Source: Wolfiporia cocos (lineage: Eukaryota > Basidiomycota > Agaricomycetes > Polyporales > Phaeolaceae). Taken from it: DNA of 64,000 nucleotides. The notes under the pieces were generated by a model. It searched no databases and was not told the origin of the DNA. It saw nothing but the letters and a program-made list of their open reading frames with translations. Shown piece after piece: positions 10,560-21,133 of this stretch (position 1 is the first letter of the stretch; each line of letters opens with the position of its first letter). Made by a program: the position numbers and the translations under genes. The DNA lies in assembly GCA_029448655.1 (NCBI GenBank), contig JACCLO010000011.1, positions 1,054,001-1,118,000 of the forward strand, read 5' to 3'.

Positions 10560-11710
10560 CCCGCCCCCGCCAGAGGAGGCATGGGTATGGGAAGTACAAC
10601 CCTGGGCGGAAGTGCTATTTCAGGAAGCGGCGGCACGAGCCAGGGCACAGGGGGAGTGGCCAATATCCCTCAGACAACTAATAATCCGCTACCTGGAAAT
10701 ATTGGTGGAATAAACCCCACCGGAACAGGAGCGCCTGGAGGAGGAGGAATTCCTGGAGGGGGAGGTCCCCCCGGGGGTGGAGGTCCCCCGGGTGGCAGTA
10801 GCAATCTGCCAGGCAGCACAGGAGGCAATCCAGGAGGACTGCCGGTGGAGGAGGCCCACCCGGTGGAGGAGGCCCCCCAGGTGGAGGAAACCCCACAGGA
10901 TGGGGTGCGCAGTTTGCCCAACCAGCCCGGGGAAAGCGCATAAAGCTCGCCACTCCCGAACCATTCAAGGGAGAACAAAAGAAGCTACAGTGCTTCAAGA
11001 ATGACTGCAACACATGGTTCACCATGTTCACCATGGACTACCAAACCGATGACCAGAAAATCCTCTTCATCATGCCCTACATTCGGGGGAGCAACCGAGT
11101 AGACCAGTGGAAGGAGAATTACTACGCCAAGCACACAGACCCAACAACAGGAGCATTCATCCTCCCCACGCTGCTCCAGTTCAGCGTGGAATTTGATGCC
11201 GCATTCGGACCTATCAAAGAAAAACAGAAGACCAACAACGATCTCTTTGATCCCAGACAAGAGAAAAAGAACATCGACGACTTCAACATTGAGTTCGACA
11301 ACCTCGTAGGGAATGCAGGGCTGGACCGACAAACGTGCAACCCACTCCTTGTCACCCTGTACAAGAGAGCCACCAGGCCCGCACTCGTAACACACATCAT
11401 AAACATCGTCCCCCCAGTCATAACCCTCACCGACTGGATGAAGCAGGCGTCCATTAACGAGAACAATTATAATACGTTATTTAAGGGCCGAGGGGACCCC
11501 AAGAAAAAACCCCAGTGGCAAGCTAAGGGGCCAAGCACCCCAGCCACACCCACCCCTGCGAAGGACCCAAATGCAATGGACATCAATCGAATGTCCACAG
11601 AAGAACGACGCAAGCTTCAAACTGAAGGACGATGCTTCAACTGCAAAGAGAAGGGCCACCTCTCCAGCAACTGCCCGAAGCGAAAGAAGAAGACCCCCCA
11701 CCAAGGGTAG
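10560..11710 (+). pseudogene. gag (capsid and CCHC zinc knuckle)
   Basis: A Gly/Pro-rich lead (GAPGGGGIPGGGGPPGG, about 10730-10790) is followed by a capsid-like region in shifted frames (PEPFKGE, then WFTMFTMDY, FSVEFDAAFG). The C-terminus at 11630-11690 has a clear CCHC knuckle, CFNCKEKGHLSSNC, followed by basic residues. The upstream frame 10113-10505 may be the original N-terminus. At least two frame changes are needed to read it through, so it is a relic. Confidence 0.75.
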
Positions 11711-11929
11711 GGCTCGAAAGGCAGAGGCAATAGAGGAAGGAACCTCCACCGCTCACATGGAAGAAGAAGACACCGAGGAGGAGGACGATGGGGCCACGGC
11801 AGTAGAAGAAGCCGTCAACGCAATCCGAATTCTCAAAGCTTAGAACCCCTCGTTCCTTGCTCAGTTTCTTGACGATCAGGATTTCGAGTAGGGAGGAAGC
11901 ACACGGTCTTACCTCCTGAAAGCACAGCC

Positions 11930-12324
11930 CATGTAATTACCCCGTATGAACGCGACAGGTTGCTGTTTATCCCTGTAACCCTAAAGCTGCCAAAACCCAT
12001 GAAAGTGAACGCCCTCATCGGCTCAGGAGCCATGTCCTCTCTGATCCACATCATTCGACATCAAATCATAACTCAACCCTGCAAAACCCGATCACCATCC
12101 GAAACGTCAATGGAGCCACCAACAAAGATGGACAGGTAGATCGAGAAGTTTTCCTCCCCATCGAATATGGGGGAAAGGAACGCAAAGTCCGCTTCCTCGT
12201 GGGAAACATCGGGAAGGAGGAAATGATCCTCAGATATAACTGGCTAAAGAAAGAAAGCCCTGTCATCAATTGGGCAACAGGGAAAATCGATATCAGCCCT
12301 AACAAACCGACAGAAAAAAACTGA
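11930..12324 (+). pseudogene. Aspartic protease remnant, catalytic Asp lost
   Basis: The frame reads PVTLKLPKPMKVNALIGSGA near 11970-12035. Retropepsins have D-S/T-G-A here; this copy has G-S-G-A, so the catalytic aspartate is replaced by glycine. A later in-frame segment, FLVGNIGKEEMILRYNWL, fits the protease C-terminus. A stop (TGA near 12322) separates it from the dUTPase. Confidence 0.65.
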
Positions 12325-12360
12325 GCAACCGACACCATAGTACAACTCGACACTGTCAAG

Positions 12361-12876
12361 ATGACAGTAACCCCCGAGGGAAAGCTCCCAACGAGGGGAA
12401 CTGACGGTGCTGTTGGGTATGACCTATACACTTCAAAAGGGGAGGAGATCGCTCCTGGGGGATGGAAACCGATCCCCACTGGAGTTCGGATGGAGATTCC
12501 AAAAGGGTCCTATAGGAGGATAGCCTCACGCTTGGGTCTCACGCTCAAACACGGACTCACAGTCGGGGCAGGGGTAATCGACCCCGACTACCGAGGAGAG
12601 GTCCAGGTCATCCTATTCAACCAGTTGACAATGCCCCACCGCATCATTCCTGGAATGTGTATCGCGCAAATAATATTTGAACTAGCCCTCACCCCCAAAG
12701 TGGTCCAGGTGGAAGAACTCGATGAGACAAAGAGAGGGGAAAAGGGCTTCAGTTCCACTGACACTCAACAACCAACTGAAAACCCCGTCTCAGACAAAGA
12801 GTATCAACTGCTAAGGAGATTTGTCCAAGCCAAGAAGCTGATCACTCCTAAAACCAAAACCCAGAAGCGGTTCTGA
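12361..12876 (+). CDS. dUTPase domain of the gypsy element
   Basis: The frame is open for 171 codons and carries all five trimeric dUTPase motifs in order: GAVGYDLYTS, RRIASRLGL, GAGVIDPDYRGEV, IIPGMCIAQIIFE, and a variant fifth motif RGEKGFSSTD (usual form RGxxGFGSTG). dUTPases convert dUTP to dUMP and PPi and would limit uracil incorporation during reverse transcription. In the live element this was probably part of the polyprotein rather than a separate gene. It is the only segment of this element without a stop or frameshift. The altered fifth motif may reduce activity. Confidence 0.8.
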   Translation: MTVTPEGKLPTRGTDGAVGYDLYTSKGEEIAPGGWKPIPTGVRMEIPKGSYRRIASRLGLTLKHGLTVGAGVIDPDYRGEVQVILFNQLTMPHRIIPGMCIAQIIFELALTPKVVQVEELDETKRGEKGFSSTDTQQPTENPVSDKEYQLLRRFVQAKKLITPKTKTQKRF

Positions 12877-12879
12877 CAA

Positions 12880-14230
12880 AGAGTTGTCGCCCTCTCCCAT
12901 ATACGCAAAGCGATGATGAAGTCCCAAGAGCTCTGTGAGGCAGCAAAAGGGGGACCCACGGAAGACGCCATCCCCGAACACCTGAAGGACTTTGCACATG
13001 TCTTCAGCAAGAAAGCAGCAACCGCATTCCCCCCATTGAGACCATGGGATACTCGCTGTCCCCCAGAGAGCAGAAGGCCATGGACAAATTCCTGATAGAG
13101 AATCTCGCCAAGGGATTCATCCAACCATCGAAATCCCCCATGGCTTCCCCTGCCTTCTTCATTCCAAAGAAAGACGGAGCGATGAGACCCTGTCAAGACT
13201 ATTGATACCTGAATGAAGGGACGGTTAAGAACGCCTATCCCCTGCCTTCAATCTCTGAACTCATTGAGAAGCTGAAGGGGGCGAAGATATTCACCAAAAT
13301 GGACCTACGAGCGGGATATAACAACATACGAATCCGAGAAGGCAACCAGTGGAAGGGCGCATTCAAGACTAATGCGGGCCTCTACGAACCGACAGTAATG
13401 TTTTTTGGAATGTGCAATTCACCGGCAACATTTCAAGTGATGATGAACGAAATACTAAAAAAAGAAATTGCTGAGGGGTCTACATGGACGATATCCTCAT
13501 CTTCTCTCTGGATCAGGCGACCCATAGGAAGCGAGAGTGACGGGTCCTGCATAAACTGGCCAAAGAAAAATTGTTCATGAAACCAGAAAAGTGCACATTT
13601 GGAGTAGAAAGGGTAGAGTTCCTTGGGCTTGTAATCACTCCTGGTCAGGTCCAGATGGACCCTGCCAAGCTCAAGGGGATCCGTGACTGGCTGCCTCCAC
13701 GGAATGTCAAGGGGGTCCGCTCTTTCTTAGGGTTTGCAAATTTCTACAGGAAATTCATCGACCACTATTCCACGCATGCGCAACCACTCATTGATCTCAA
13801 AAAAACTGCGACAGGCACAGGGTTCAAATGGACGAATTGAGAAAATGAGGTGTTCGAATTCCTAAAAGACAAATTTGTAACAGCCCCCGTGCTGCTCCTC
13901 TCCAACAGAGAGAAACCCTTCATCCTGAAAACTGATGCCTCGCCATTTTCCCTCAGAGCAGTACTCAAACAAAAAGACGATAATGGAAATGAGCGACCGG
14001 TAGGCTATCTGTCGCAATCCCTCACCCCCGGCAGAACAAAATTACGAAATCTACGATTGAGAACTCCTAGGAGTGGTTCGTGCACTGGAAGAATGGCACC
14101 ACCTTCTAGAAGGGGGTCCACATCAGATCTTGATCAGGAGTGATCACCAGAACCTTACATACTGGCGAAGTGCCCAAAGATAGCAAGATGGCATCTGCTA
14201 CTATCCCATTTTGACATCCGGCTGCAGCAT
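12880..14230 (+). pseudogene. Reverse transcriptase and RNase H remnant
   Basis: RT segments are readable in several frames: [15 protein letters not shown] before a TGA at 13203, then [26 protein letters not shown], and the active-site YMDDILIFS in a different frame near 13480. LGLVITPGQVQMDPAKL and SFLGFANFYRKFI follow, then an RNase H-like segment LKTDASPFSLRAVLKQ (13927-13975). Stops at 13203 and 13838 and a frameshift just before YMDD show it is not functional. Confidence 0.85.
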
Positions 14231-14251
14231 GTCCCCGGAAAGAAACTGGTA

Positions 14252-14837
14252 ATGGCAGACACTCTCTCACACCTCATGAACCTGGACAGCTCCAAACATG
14301 ACAACAAAGACATCCAAATGCTGCCCGACACCCTATTCGTTCACGCGATCGAAGTTCCAATCATCGATCGGATCAAGATTGCGAAGCCCTTTGACCCAAT
14401 CGTGGAACAGGGACTCCACGCCCTTGAACAAGGGAAGCCGCCCCCTTTGAGAACAGTAATGGAAGACTGGCAGTATAGCGAAGGAGTCCTCTTGTACAAG
14501 GGACGGATGTACATGCCAAAAGACCCTAGTCTGAGAAAGGACGTCATCTCCAGGTACCACGACCCAATTGCAGCAGGCCACCCCGGGATTTGGGGGACGA
14601 CCCTGAAAGTGCAAGAGCACTTCTGGTGGCCCAACCTGCGAAAAACCGTGGCCGAGTATGTCAAAGGTTGCGCAATCTGCCAACAAATGAAACCTGACCG
14701 GAACCCGACAAAGACACCATTGCAACCGATCCCGGATGCACTCCCCTTCTCGCAATGCTTGGTGGACTTCGTCACAGTCGTCAGAAGTCAAGGTGGTCGA
14801 CATGGTGCCATTTGGATGACAGTGACGATGGAGAGGA
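14252..14837 (+). pseudogene. Integrase N-terminal part, truncated
   Basis: An open frame reads the H2C2 zinc-binding domain (H in RYHDPIAAGHPG, then KGCAICQQMK) and the start of the catalytic core (FSQCLVDFVT, AIWMTV). It then runs into the solo LTR at 14838, with the rest of the core and the C-terminal domain missing. The domain inserts retroelement cDNA into the genome when intact. Confidence 0.85.
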
Positions 14838-15398
14838 TGTCACGGATGTGCCCAGGGGGCCACTATACTTCCCTCGCTATAGGTTCCACATGCGGCGCTA
14901 GGCGTACACCGCATCTCTGGTCCTCAGCCACCTCCTGTGCGTCTCTTTAGTTTGTTGGTCACCTGACTGTTAGGTTAGCGCTGTAGGGTAGCGCGCGCCT
15001 CAGGTATCTCACGTTATGGTCACACTAGTTACATTCGTCACTATAGTTACACATCATGTGCTCTCTTAGATAATGCGCGCACAGGCCATTACTTTAGGGC
15101 GGCCATTACTGGCCAACTCGCCATGTATAAGTACGACGGATGAGGACTTACATCCTCATCTTTGAGATTCTCGTCAATGCACTAAAAGTGCCTCTCTTAT
15201 CATCTGTCTGCGCGTGCTCTGGCCCGAGGGCCCCTCTTGTCTTGCTCGACTGTGTGATGCCTCTCTACGTCGCCTCTAGGAGTCCCTCCTTAGGGTACAG
15301 CCGACAAGGTCACCGCTGGCGCGGCGTCGCACACGTCTTGTAGGGCGTTAGGGAGTCCCCCTGATGCCAGGGTCGCACAGACTGGTAAGTCTGTGACA
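14838..15398. mobile_element. Solo LTR, TSD GAGGA, nested at gypsy 3' end
   Basis: 561 bp starting TGTCACGG and ending TCTGTGACA, flanked by identical GAGGA (14833-14837 and 15399-15403). It is homologous to the LTR at 1126-1707. The insertion post-dates the gypsy element it truncates. A TATA-like GTATAA lies near 15125. Confidence 0.9.
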
Positions 15399-16086
15399 GA
15401 GGATGCCAACGATGAAGGTTCTCAGCCAAAGAAGAGGAGAATCAATGCCAAATGGACACTCGGATAGTTTACCGTCACCAGAAGTCGCCGACGTCGATAT
15501 GGACGATGCACCATCAGCACCGGTTATGAAGCCCATGGAAGTTGTAGAGCACCCGTCACGGCCAAGCACCCCCACCTCACCACCAGTATCTACACCTACA
15601 CCCGCCCCCGTCCCGGGCCCAGCTGTCACCCCCCCTCTGCCTCCCCCATCATCAACAGTTCTTCAAGTTCTCACGTTGACCGATCGCTCACGCGCAACCC
15701 GTACGCACTACGCGAGCCCAGCAAATTGCAGACCAGCTTTACCATTGACTAAGACAGCGAGGAGGAGACTGATTCATGCCAGGAGCATGATTCAACGATG
15801 GTGCATGCTCCCGTCCCCCAACTTGTGGAATTGATTCCCTCTCAAGAGTATCCCCCACTAGCGCGCGCTCTTGCCCCCTCTGCCTCTATGGTCCCCGTCA
15901 GTGCCGAGGAGCATCCCGCAAAGGCACATGCTCCCGCAAAGGCGCACCTGGTCTGCCAGGGAGGGACTTCAGTCAATTATCTTAATCTGCCAACTGCCCT
16001 TCGCTTAAGAAATCGCAGTTGCGAGCTAGGTTTGCATGCAGATTAATCTGCTAGCTGCGGCAGATTAATCTACTGTGAGAATAAAA

Positions 16087-16180
16087 TGGTACATCCCGGG
16101 GTCGAACCAACGACCTTAGCACAGCGCAGATGAGAATAAGAGCATCGCAGCATACATTAGCCAACTGAGCTACAGTGGAA
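16087..16180 (-). repeat. tRNA-like sequence in left MITE arm
   Basis: Read on the minus strand: A box TAGCTCAGTTGG (16161-16172) and B box GGTTCGACCC (16099-16108), ending before CCA-like TACCA and TTTTATT. The spacing fits a tRNA-like sequence, but the acceptor stem does not pair and the D-stem is incomplete. It is a tRNA-derived or tRNA-like promoter rather than a working tRNA gene. Confidence 0.65.
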
Positions 16181-16473
16181 CTAGTGTCCACCCCATTTTA
16201 AGCAATATATAGAGTATTTTGTAAACTTCATCTTCGCAATTTAACATCTTCCATAACACAAATACACATGAATCTGCCTCTAAAGACCTGTGATTCCAGT
16301 GTATTCAGCTTTCCCATGGTGAGTTGCTCCAGGTCAAGCATGGTAAATCAAGCTACCACTATCATTGATTTCTGTATGCTTGTTGGAGCAGTTAGTTGCC
16401 TTGATGATTTGCGAAAATTGTGTGTAAAATTTGCGTTATATATATTTTGATTGGTCAAGGGTAACTGTCGCCA

Positions 16474-16556
16474 ATATGGCTCAGTTGGCTAATTACGCTG
16501 TGATGCTATTATTCTCATCTGCGCTAAGGTCGTTGGTTCGAATCCGGGATGTACCA
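16474..16556 (+). repeat. tRNA-like sequence in right MITE arm
   Basis: A box TGGCTCAGTTGG (16477-16488), B box GGTTCGAATCC (16535-16545), a terminal GTACCA, and a TTTTATT run just after. This is the mirror copy of 16087-16180, with a 5-nt difference before the B box. It looks transcribable by RNA polymerase III in principle. Acceptor-stem pairing is absent. Confidence 0.65.
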
Positions 16557-17333
16557 TTTTATTGTCACAGTAGATTAATCTGCCGCAGCTGGCAGATTAA
16601 TCTGCATGCAAACCTAGCTCGCAACTGCGATTTCTTAAGCGAAGGGCAGTTGGCAGATTAAGATAATTGACTGAAACTCTACTGCCAGGAGCATCCCTTA
16701 ACTCCGGTGCATGCTCCCACCACCCTCGCTTGCGACGCAGTCACGTCTTACGCGTCAACTTCCAGTCAACAATGTGAACAAGAAACTGTTATGAACTCGA
16801 AGGCTTTAGAACGTGCGGCTTCAGTCCCGCTCGAGGCGCTTACTAGGTATAAATCCTCGGCGTGTGTGGCCCCTTCTCCCGATGCTGGCGCTCGCCTCAT
16901 GAAGGCGTGGCAATTTGCTTCTTCTGTCCCACTTCATATGCTCCCGGCCTACAATTTCGTGAAGCGCATGGCGTCATCTCTGTTGACTTCTGCTGTCTCT
17001 CTCGGTAGACAGCCTGAATGGATCTGTGGACTCTGTCAGCTCCGGAGCCCTGACTCGGCTGTCAAGTGTACCGTCTGCGAGGCTCCGAGGCCAAACGGTC
17101 CGTCCCTGACATCTCCTTCCCCATCATCTTCCTCTCTGTCATCTGCTCCCTCTGCTCCGCCACCTGCCCCCTCTGCTCTGTCACCATCACCACCAGTCTC
17201 CAGATTTAACTGGGCTGCCGCTGGTCTGGCACCGCTGTCTGCGACATCTAATGTTCTATCTGCATGGTCCGGAATAAGTCCAGTGCGCATCAGTGTATCG
17301 CCTGCAAATCACCAAAACCATGATCATCCGTAA

Positions 17334-17779
17334 TGTTTTTGGCTGTGCGCGTTGCTCTCGAATGACGCATCAATTATCGGGCATGTACATACTGTATTAT
17401 ATTGGACTGTCTGTACCACAAGAACTTATCACAGTGCCTCGTAGATCACATGGTCGTCCTGTACACTCAGTTACGTACCGTAATTACTAGCAGGTGGGGT
17501 TCATCAATCGCATTAGACCTGGAGTAGGCGCGGCTTGCATCCCTCTGCGTTCTCCTCAGCTGTTATGCTGTAATATAGTTGAATCACATACGAATGAAGA
17601 AGTATCAAACCGAACCCATTCGTGTCCTAGAATGATGTTGCAAACGCAAGGAAAGCAAGCCGGAAGTTCACATGACCATTTGCGGAAGTTCAATATGCAT
17701 GCGACAGAACCTGAGGGCACGAGACTGGCAGTTCGACCGGTGCTGGCGGGTCTGCCGGAAACCTCTAAGCGATGTCGTA
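17334..17779. other. Intergenic, no gene seen
   Basis: No gene is recognised. About 17694-17735 (GCATGCGACAG, CCTGAG, GCACGAG, TGGCAG) resembles 21236-21270, a short dispersed repeat. Confidence 0.35.
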
Positions 17780-20700
17780 GTCGTTGTCATGGAATGCAGC
17801 TTTGCTAGAACCAGACACTTATTTGCGGCTAATTCAGCGGCCCTATGATGTACTCTGAAAGCTGAATTTGCTCATAAAATAACCTAGCGATGGAACTCTG
17901 TGATTGAAAATATGAAAGGATGGACGTGAAGCAGGTTACCAATCAAATGGATACTGGGACCACAACTACACGAGTGGGAGGGGAAAGAGACAGAGATGTC
18001 GAAGCTGTAAACACAAGTGGATGAATGAAGTCGAGGGGGAGATGGCGATTGCAGGACCAGAAGGATTCAGAAAGTCACCTGAGTGTCTTGAATGTTACTG
18101 TGAAATGCTCTTGACATAACCAACCTCCTATGTGAGCGTGTGGTGCAACTTGCGACGTCTCCACGGCAGCCCTCGTCGAATGAGCTCGTTTATGTACCCA
18201 GTACAAACACAGCAAGATCACTTGACGGGAGCCTGTGCGGCTTTGAATTGAAGAAATCGACGCCTTCTTCTGGTTTGGGAACATTGTGTCTAAGTGGGAT
18301 GTCAAGCTGAGAGTAATACAAATAGATCAAGCGGTGATTGCTTACGCCTTTTGGACATGAGTGACGACATCTGGTCGATCCACCATTATATAAAAATGGC
18401 TTAAACAGTGCGCGCAACTCCAGTCGCGTCTGAGATCAAAAGCAGATATTGGACTGTTCTGTACGTTGAGCCCTCTGATATTGTTCGCGTCAAACAACAT
18501 CCATTCCGGCATCGAATGATCGACTGTTCCCCTGGTGCTGTAATACATATGATGCCGAACCTGCAAGGAGAGGTTCAGATGGAGAAGGACAGATGCCCAG
18601 AACCAGAACGACGTACACATTGCCTCCAATTCATCGCGTACCTGTATTGACATCCGATTTCCCTGATTCTCACGAGACAGCGCATGCAGATAAAGCGTGC
18701 GTCTAATTTGTTCAACTCGCCCGGAGTAGTGGTGTGCACGTCCAGGCCGAGTAAGGTCAACAGCGAAACCACAGCATCGTGGCCAGCCTGACTGAATGAG
18801 ATGTCTTGCATTAAACGTGTGTAGCCAATAGTATGATCCGACAGATATGTATGATCCGACAGATAAGCCAAGACATCGCCCAACGTGTATAACATCAGGG
18901 AGTTCGAGTTCTCGAGATAGCCGTGCCAGCTGGGTGCTGAGTGCTGGAATATGGTTGTTGCCAAAGAAAGCGGATCGGATATCGTGTCCGTACTGACGCT
19001 ACCGGCCTGCACGACAAGCTTGGCAGGCAGCTTCTCAAGAAGGATAGTCCGAATGTCGTCACGTCTTGCAGCTATGAATGGGGACAAAGTCTCCAACACA
19101 TGGGCACAACGTTGAGGCTCCAGTTCATCCGAGGAGGGATCATTGATCAGCACCGAAAATCCCTCCAGTTCGTATAGCTCGTTGAAGGGAGGGAACGTGG
19201 GCCACTGCAACGGAGGGAGCGATTTCTTGAAAGTAGTGCACACCTCGTTTACGACGCATTTTCTCCTCTCGATAAGCTCCTCACGCTCACGCTTGAGCCG
19301 TATTGTCCGACGATTCATGATCATCGGTTCCAGCGTTGCACGAGCCTCACGCCAATCTGGTATAGTATAGATCAACTAGAAGCCACGGTGAAGACGTTAA
19401 GGTGGAAGCGGACCGTCTTCCGTCAACTCAGCATCGACGTCCAACACGTCCCCGTACAGAAACACGTCCCCGTACAGATAATCGAGGTCTCGCCGTTCAT
19501 AGCCGAGCTCTTCGAAGCGGTGGTAAATTCTGAACGTCACATTGAGCACGCTGCAGAGGATACGTATCCCACATTAAGGTATCACGCACTTATCCTGGCG
19601 TGCTTGGATGCGCAGGCGTGACTGCTCCCTACGGAAACATTCTTCAGCTTTCCGAAGACGTTCCTGTTCTTCTTCCCACTCCAAGCACACCTGCGCATGC
19701 TAAGTCGTAATTCATTGAGGATGGATGCTGACCACGAAGCAGAGAGAAGGTTCTACCTCAATCACATACTCAACGTGTGCAATGCATGCCGATTTGAAGG
19801 ATGAGAACGCATCTTCTGCTTCTGCCTTGCCCAGCCGGATATCCTCCAAATATGTGTCAACTTGCTTGGACATGTTGTGAATGTCGCCATCCCAATAATA
19901 TTGACACTTTTTGCGTTCCCAAAATCGCGACCGACATCCGGCTAACACGCGTCGGCGTCGTAAGAGTGTCGGCAAGCCAATAGTCTGCCACTCACCGTTC
20001 CCGGATGGTATAAGCTCCAAAATCGACTTGTCGTAATCGGGAAAGGTTTTCACGAATTTCCGGTCAACAATCAAGCTGTAAGATCATACAATCGTTCAAC
20101 AGCTCCGACAGTGATCTCATAGAGCCGACGCACTGCTTTACCATACAAGCCTCGCAGACTCTCCGACGCAATGTGAAGTTGACGGGGACGTCCTGAGACT
20201 TGCACCTTCTCATCTAGACGCCGATCGCGTCGCAACTTGTGTTATTGGCGGAAAGCCATTTACAATCGCCACTCACGTCGCATTTCGTGTCACCGAAGAG
20301 CAGGTGGGCCCAACGTGCTTCGGAGACGTCTGGCGGGCAGTCTGGGGAACCGCCTGGCCAACGCGTACGCGCCGACTTCCAGATTGGTCTTGCGTTGTCT
20401 GCCAGAAGCGTCTGACGGAATCCTCGGTTCGTCCGTGCGAGGCTTAGCAATTCTCGTGGACTAAGCAAGCCGAATATCTGGACCAGAATGATATCGATAA
20501 CAGAATCGAGTCCCAGCATCTTATGGCTCACTAAATGCAAGATGTCCAACGGCATTTGTGGGAGGAAGCACGGCTTGGATTTGCGCATTCTCTTCGCAGG
20601 CGCAGTCTTCCTACGGCCTCTAGCAGTGGTAGATCGTCTTCTCCCATCTTTTGTGTCGGTCCTCTGAACGTGTCGATCAAGTTTTCCCTTTGTCATTGTG

Positions 20701-21133
20701 GCCTGGATCTGGACGGTATTGGCGTCGATTGTTAAGTTCCTATATATCGGTCAGACACATACATTGCACCGCGGATGCCAGTTATAACATAAAGCACACT
20801 TAGTTCAAATGGTGTGTAACGCAAGGTTGAAGTTGTTGACTGCAATCAAGTCTCGGCACTTCCCCGAATACCAAATTGATGAGCGATCGATGCCGATCAA
20901 TACCGTGACGCGCGTGTCATCCGGTCATATCTTCGAGTGATCGCTCGGCGGCCGGGGTGGTCAATCGCAAGCCTCGAGAATCGACACGCAAGCCTGCAGG
21001 ACATTGCACCGCGCTGTTCCCCCTCTTGTAGTGTTTGCAGGCAGCCGACGTACTGTACTGTCACGACCTTAGGCGACGGCAACCAACCCCTAGACTAGGG
21101 CTCATGTCACGCGCGCCCAGATTGCCATATACA
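17780..21133 (-). repeat. Right arm of large inverted duplication
   Basis: Reverse-complement counterpart of 2626-5960, containing F-box copy B. The outer half (about 18960-21133) is almost identical to the left arm, non-coding promoter included. The inner half (17780-18960) has diverged in both coding and non-coding sequence. The arms enclose about 11.8 kb. Confidence 0.85.
18190..20696 (-). CDS. F-box family protein, copy B
   Basis: Same exon plan as copy A in reverse: start 20696, F-box core exon of 201 nt ending at 20277, last exon ending in TAA at 18190-18192. It keeps the F-box (IFGLLSPRELLSLARTNRGF), LRRRVCEAC, the LINDPSSDELEP centre, the WSCAHCLSH zinc-ligand-like region and a VDFFNSKPH tail. 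No stop is seen in the inferred exons. Differences from A include two in-frame 18-nt tandem duplications (19444-19479 and 18831-18866). It also has about 42 nt more in the exon around 19621-19690, adding a Glu/Arg-rich coiled-coil-like stretch. Probable SCF substrate adaptor with unknown target. Confidence 0.78.

Larger units (their letters stand above)
10113..14837 (+). mobile_element. Decayed Ty3/gypsy (Metaviridae) retrotransposon with dUTPase
   Basis: The order is gag with zinc knuckle, protease, dUTPase, reverse transcriptase, RNase H, integrase zinc-binding domain. This is the Ty3/gypsy order with a dUTPase between protease and RT, as reported for some basidiomycete Metaviridae. Frameshifts and stops break gag and pol, and the catalytic protease Asp is lost. 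The 3' end of integrase is cut by the solo LTR at 14838. Confidence 0.85.
15961..16681. mobile_element. hAT-like MITE with long TIRs, TSD CTGCCAGG
   Basis: A 721-bp element flanked by perfect 8-bp direct repeats CTGCCAGG (15953-15960 and 16682-16689). Its two ends are about 230-bp inverted repeats, nearly identical from TCAGTCAATTATCTTAATCT inward. 8-bp TSDs are characteristic of hAT transposons. It encodes no transposase. Each inverted repeat contains a tRNA-like sequence with pol III A and B boxes. Removing the element plus one TSD copy rejoins the host reading frame exactly (HLVCQ to EHPLTP). Confidence 0.9.
15399..17333 (+). pseudogene. RanBP2-type zinc-finger gene remnant, split by a MITE
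   Basis: Low-complexity Pro/Ser-rich coding-like sequence (15403-15834) leads to a frame with RSLTRNPYALREPSK and a TAA near 15750. A Pro/Ala-rich segment runs up to 15960. After the MITE the frame continues from 16682, reaching a RanBP2-type zinc finger at 17021-17095 (WICGLCQL..KCTVCEAPRP, spacing W-x-C-x2-C-x10-C-x2-C). A second finger half (QCIACKSPKP, 17258-17320) is in a different frame. Such fingers occur in nucleoporins (Nup153-like) and RNA-binding proteins. The start is not found, and the frame changes and stop indicate a pseudogene. Confidence 0.6.

Noticed and set aside
14838..14950. Integrase frame continuing past 14838
   Set aside because: Those codons lie inside the solo LTR, which is defined by its terminal TG..CA and the GAGGA duplication.
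16474..16556. Functional tRNA gene
   Set aside because: A and B boxes are present, but the acceptor stem does not pair and the D-stem is incomplete. It is duplicated as part of a transposon arm.
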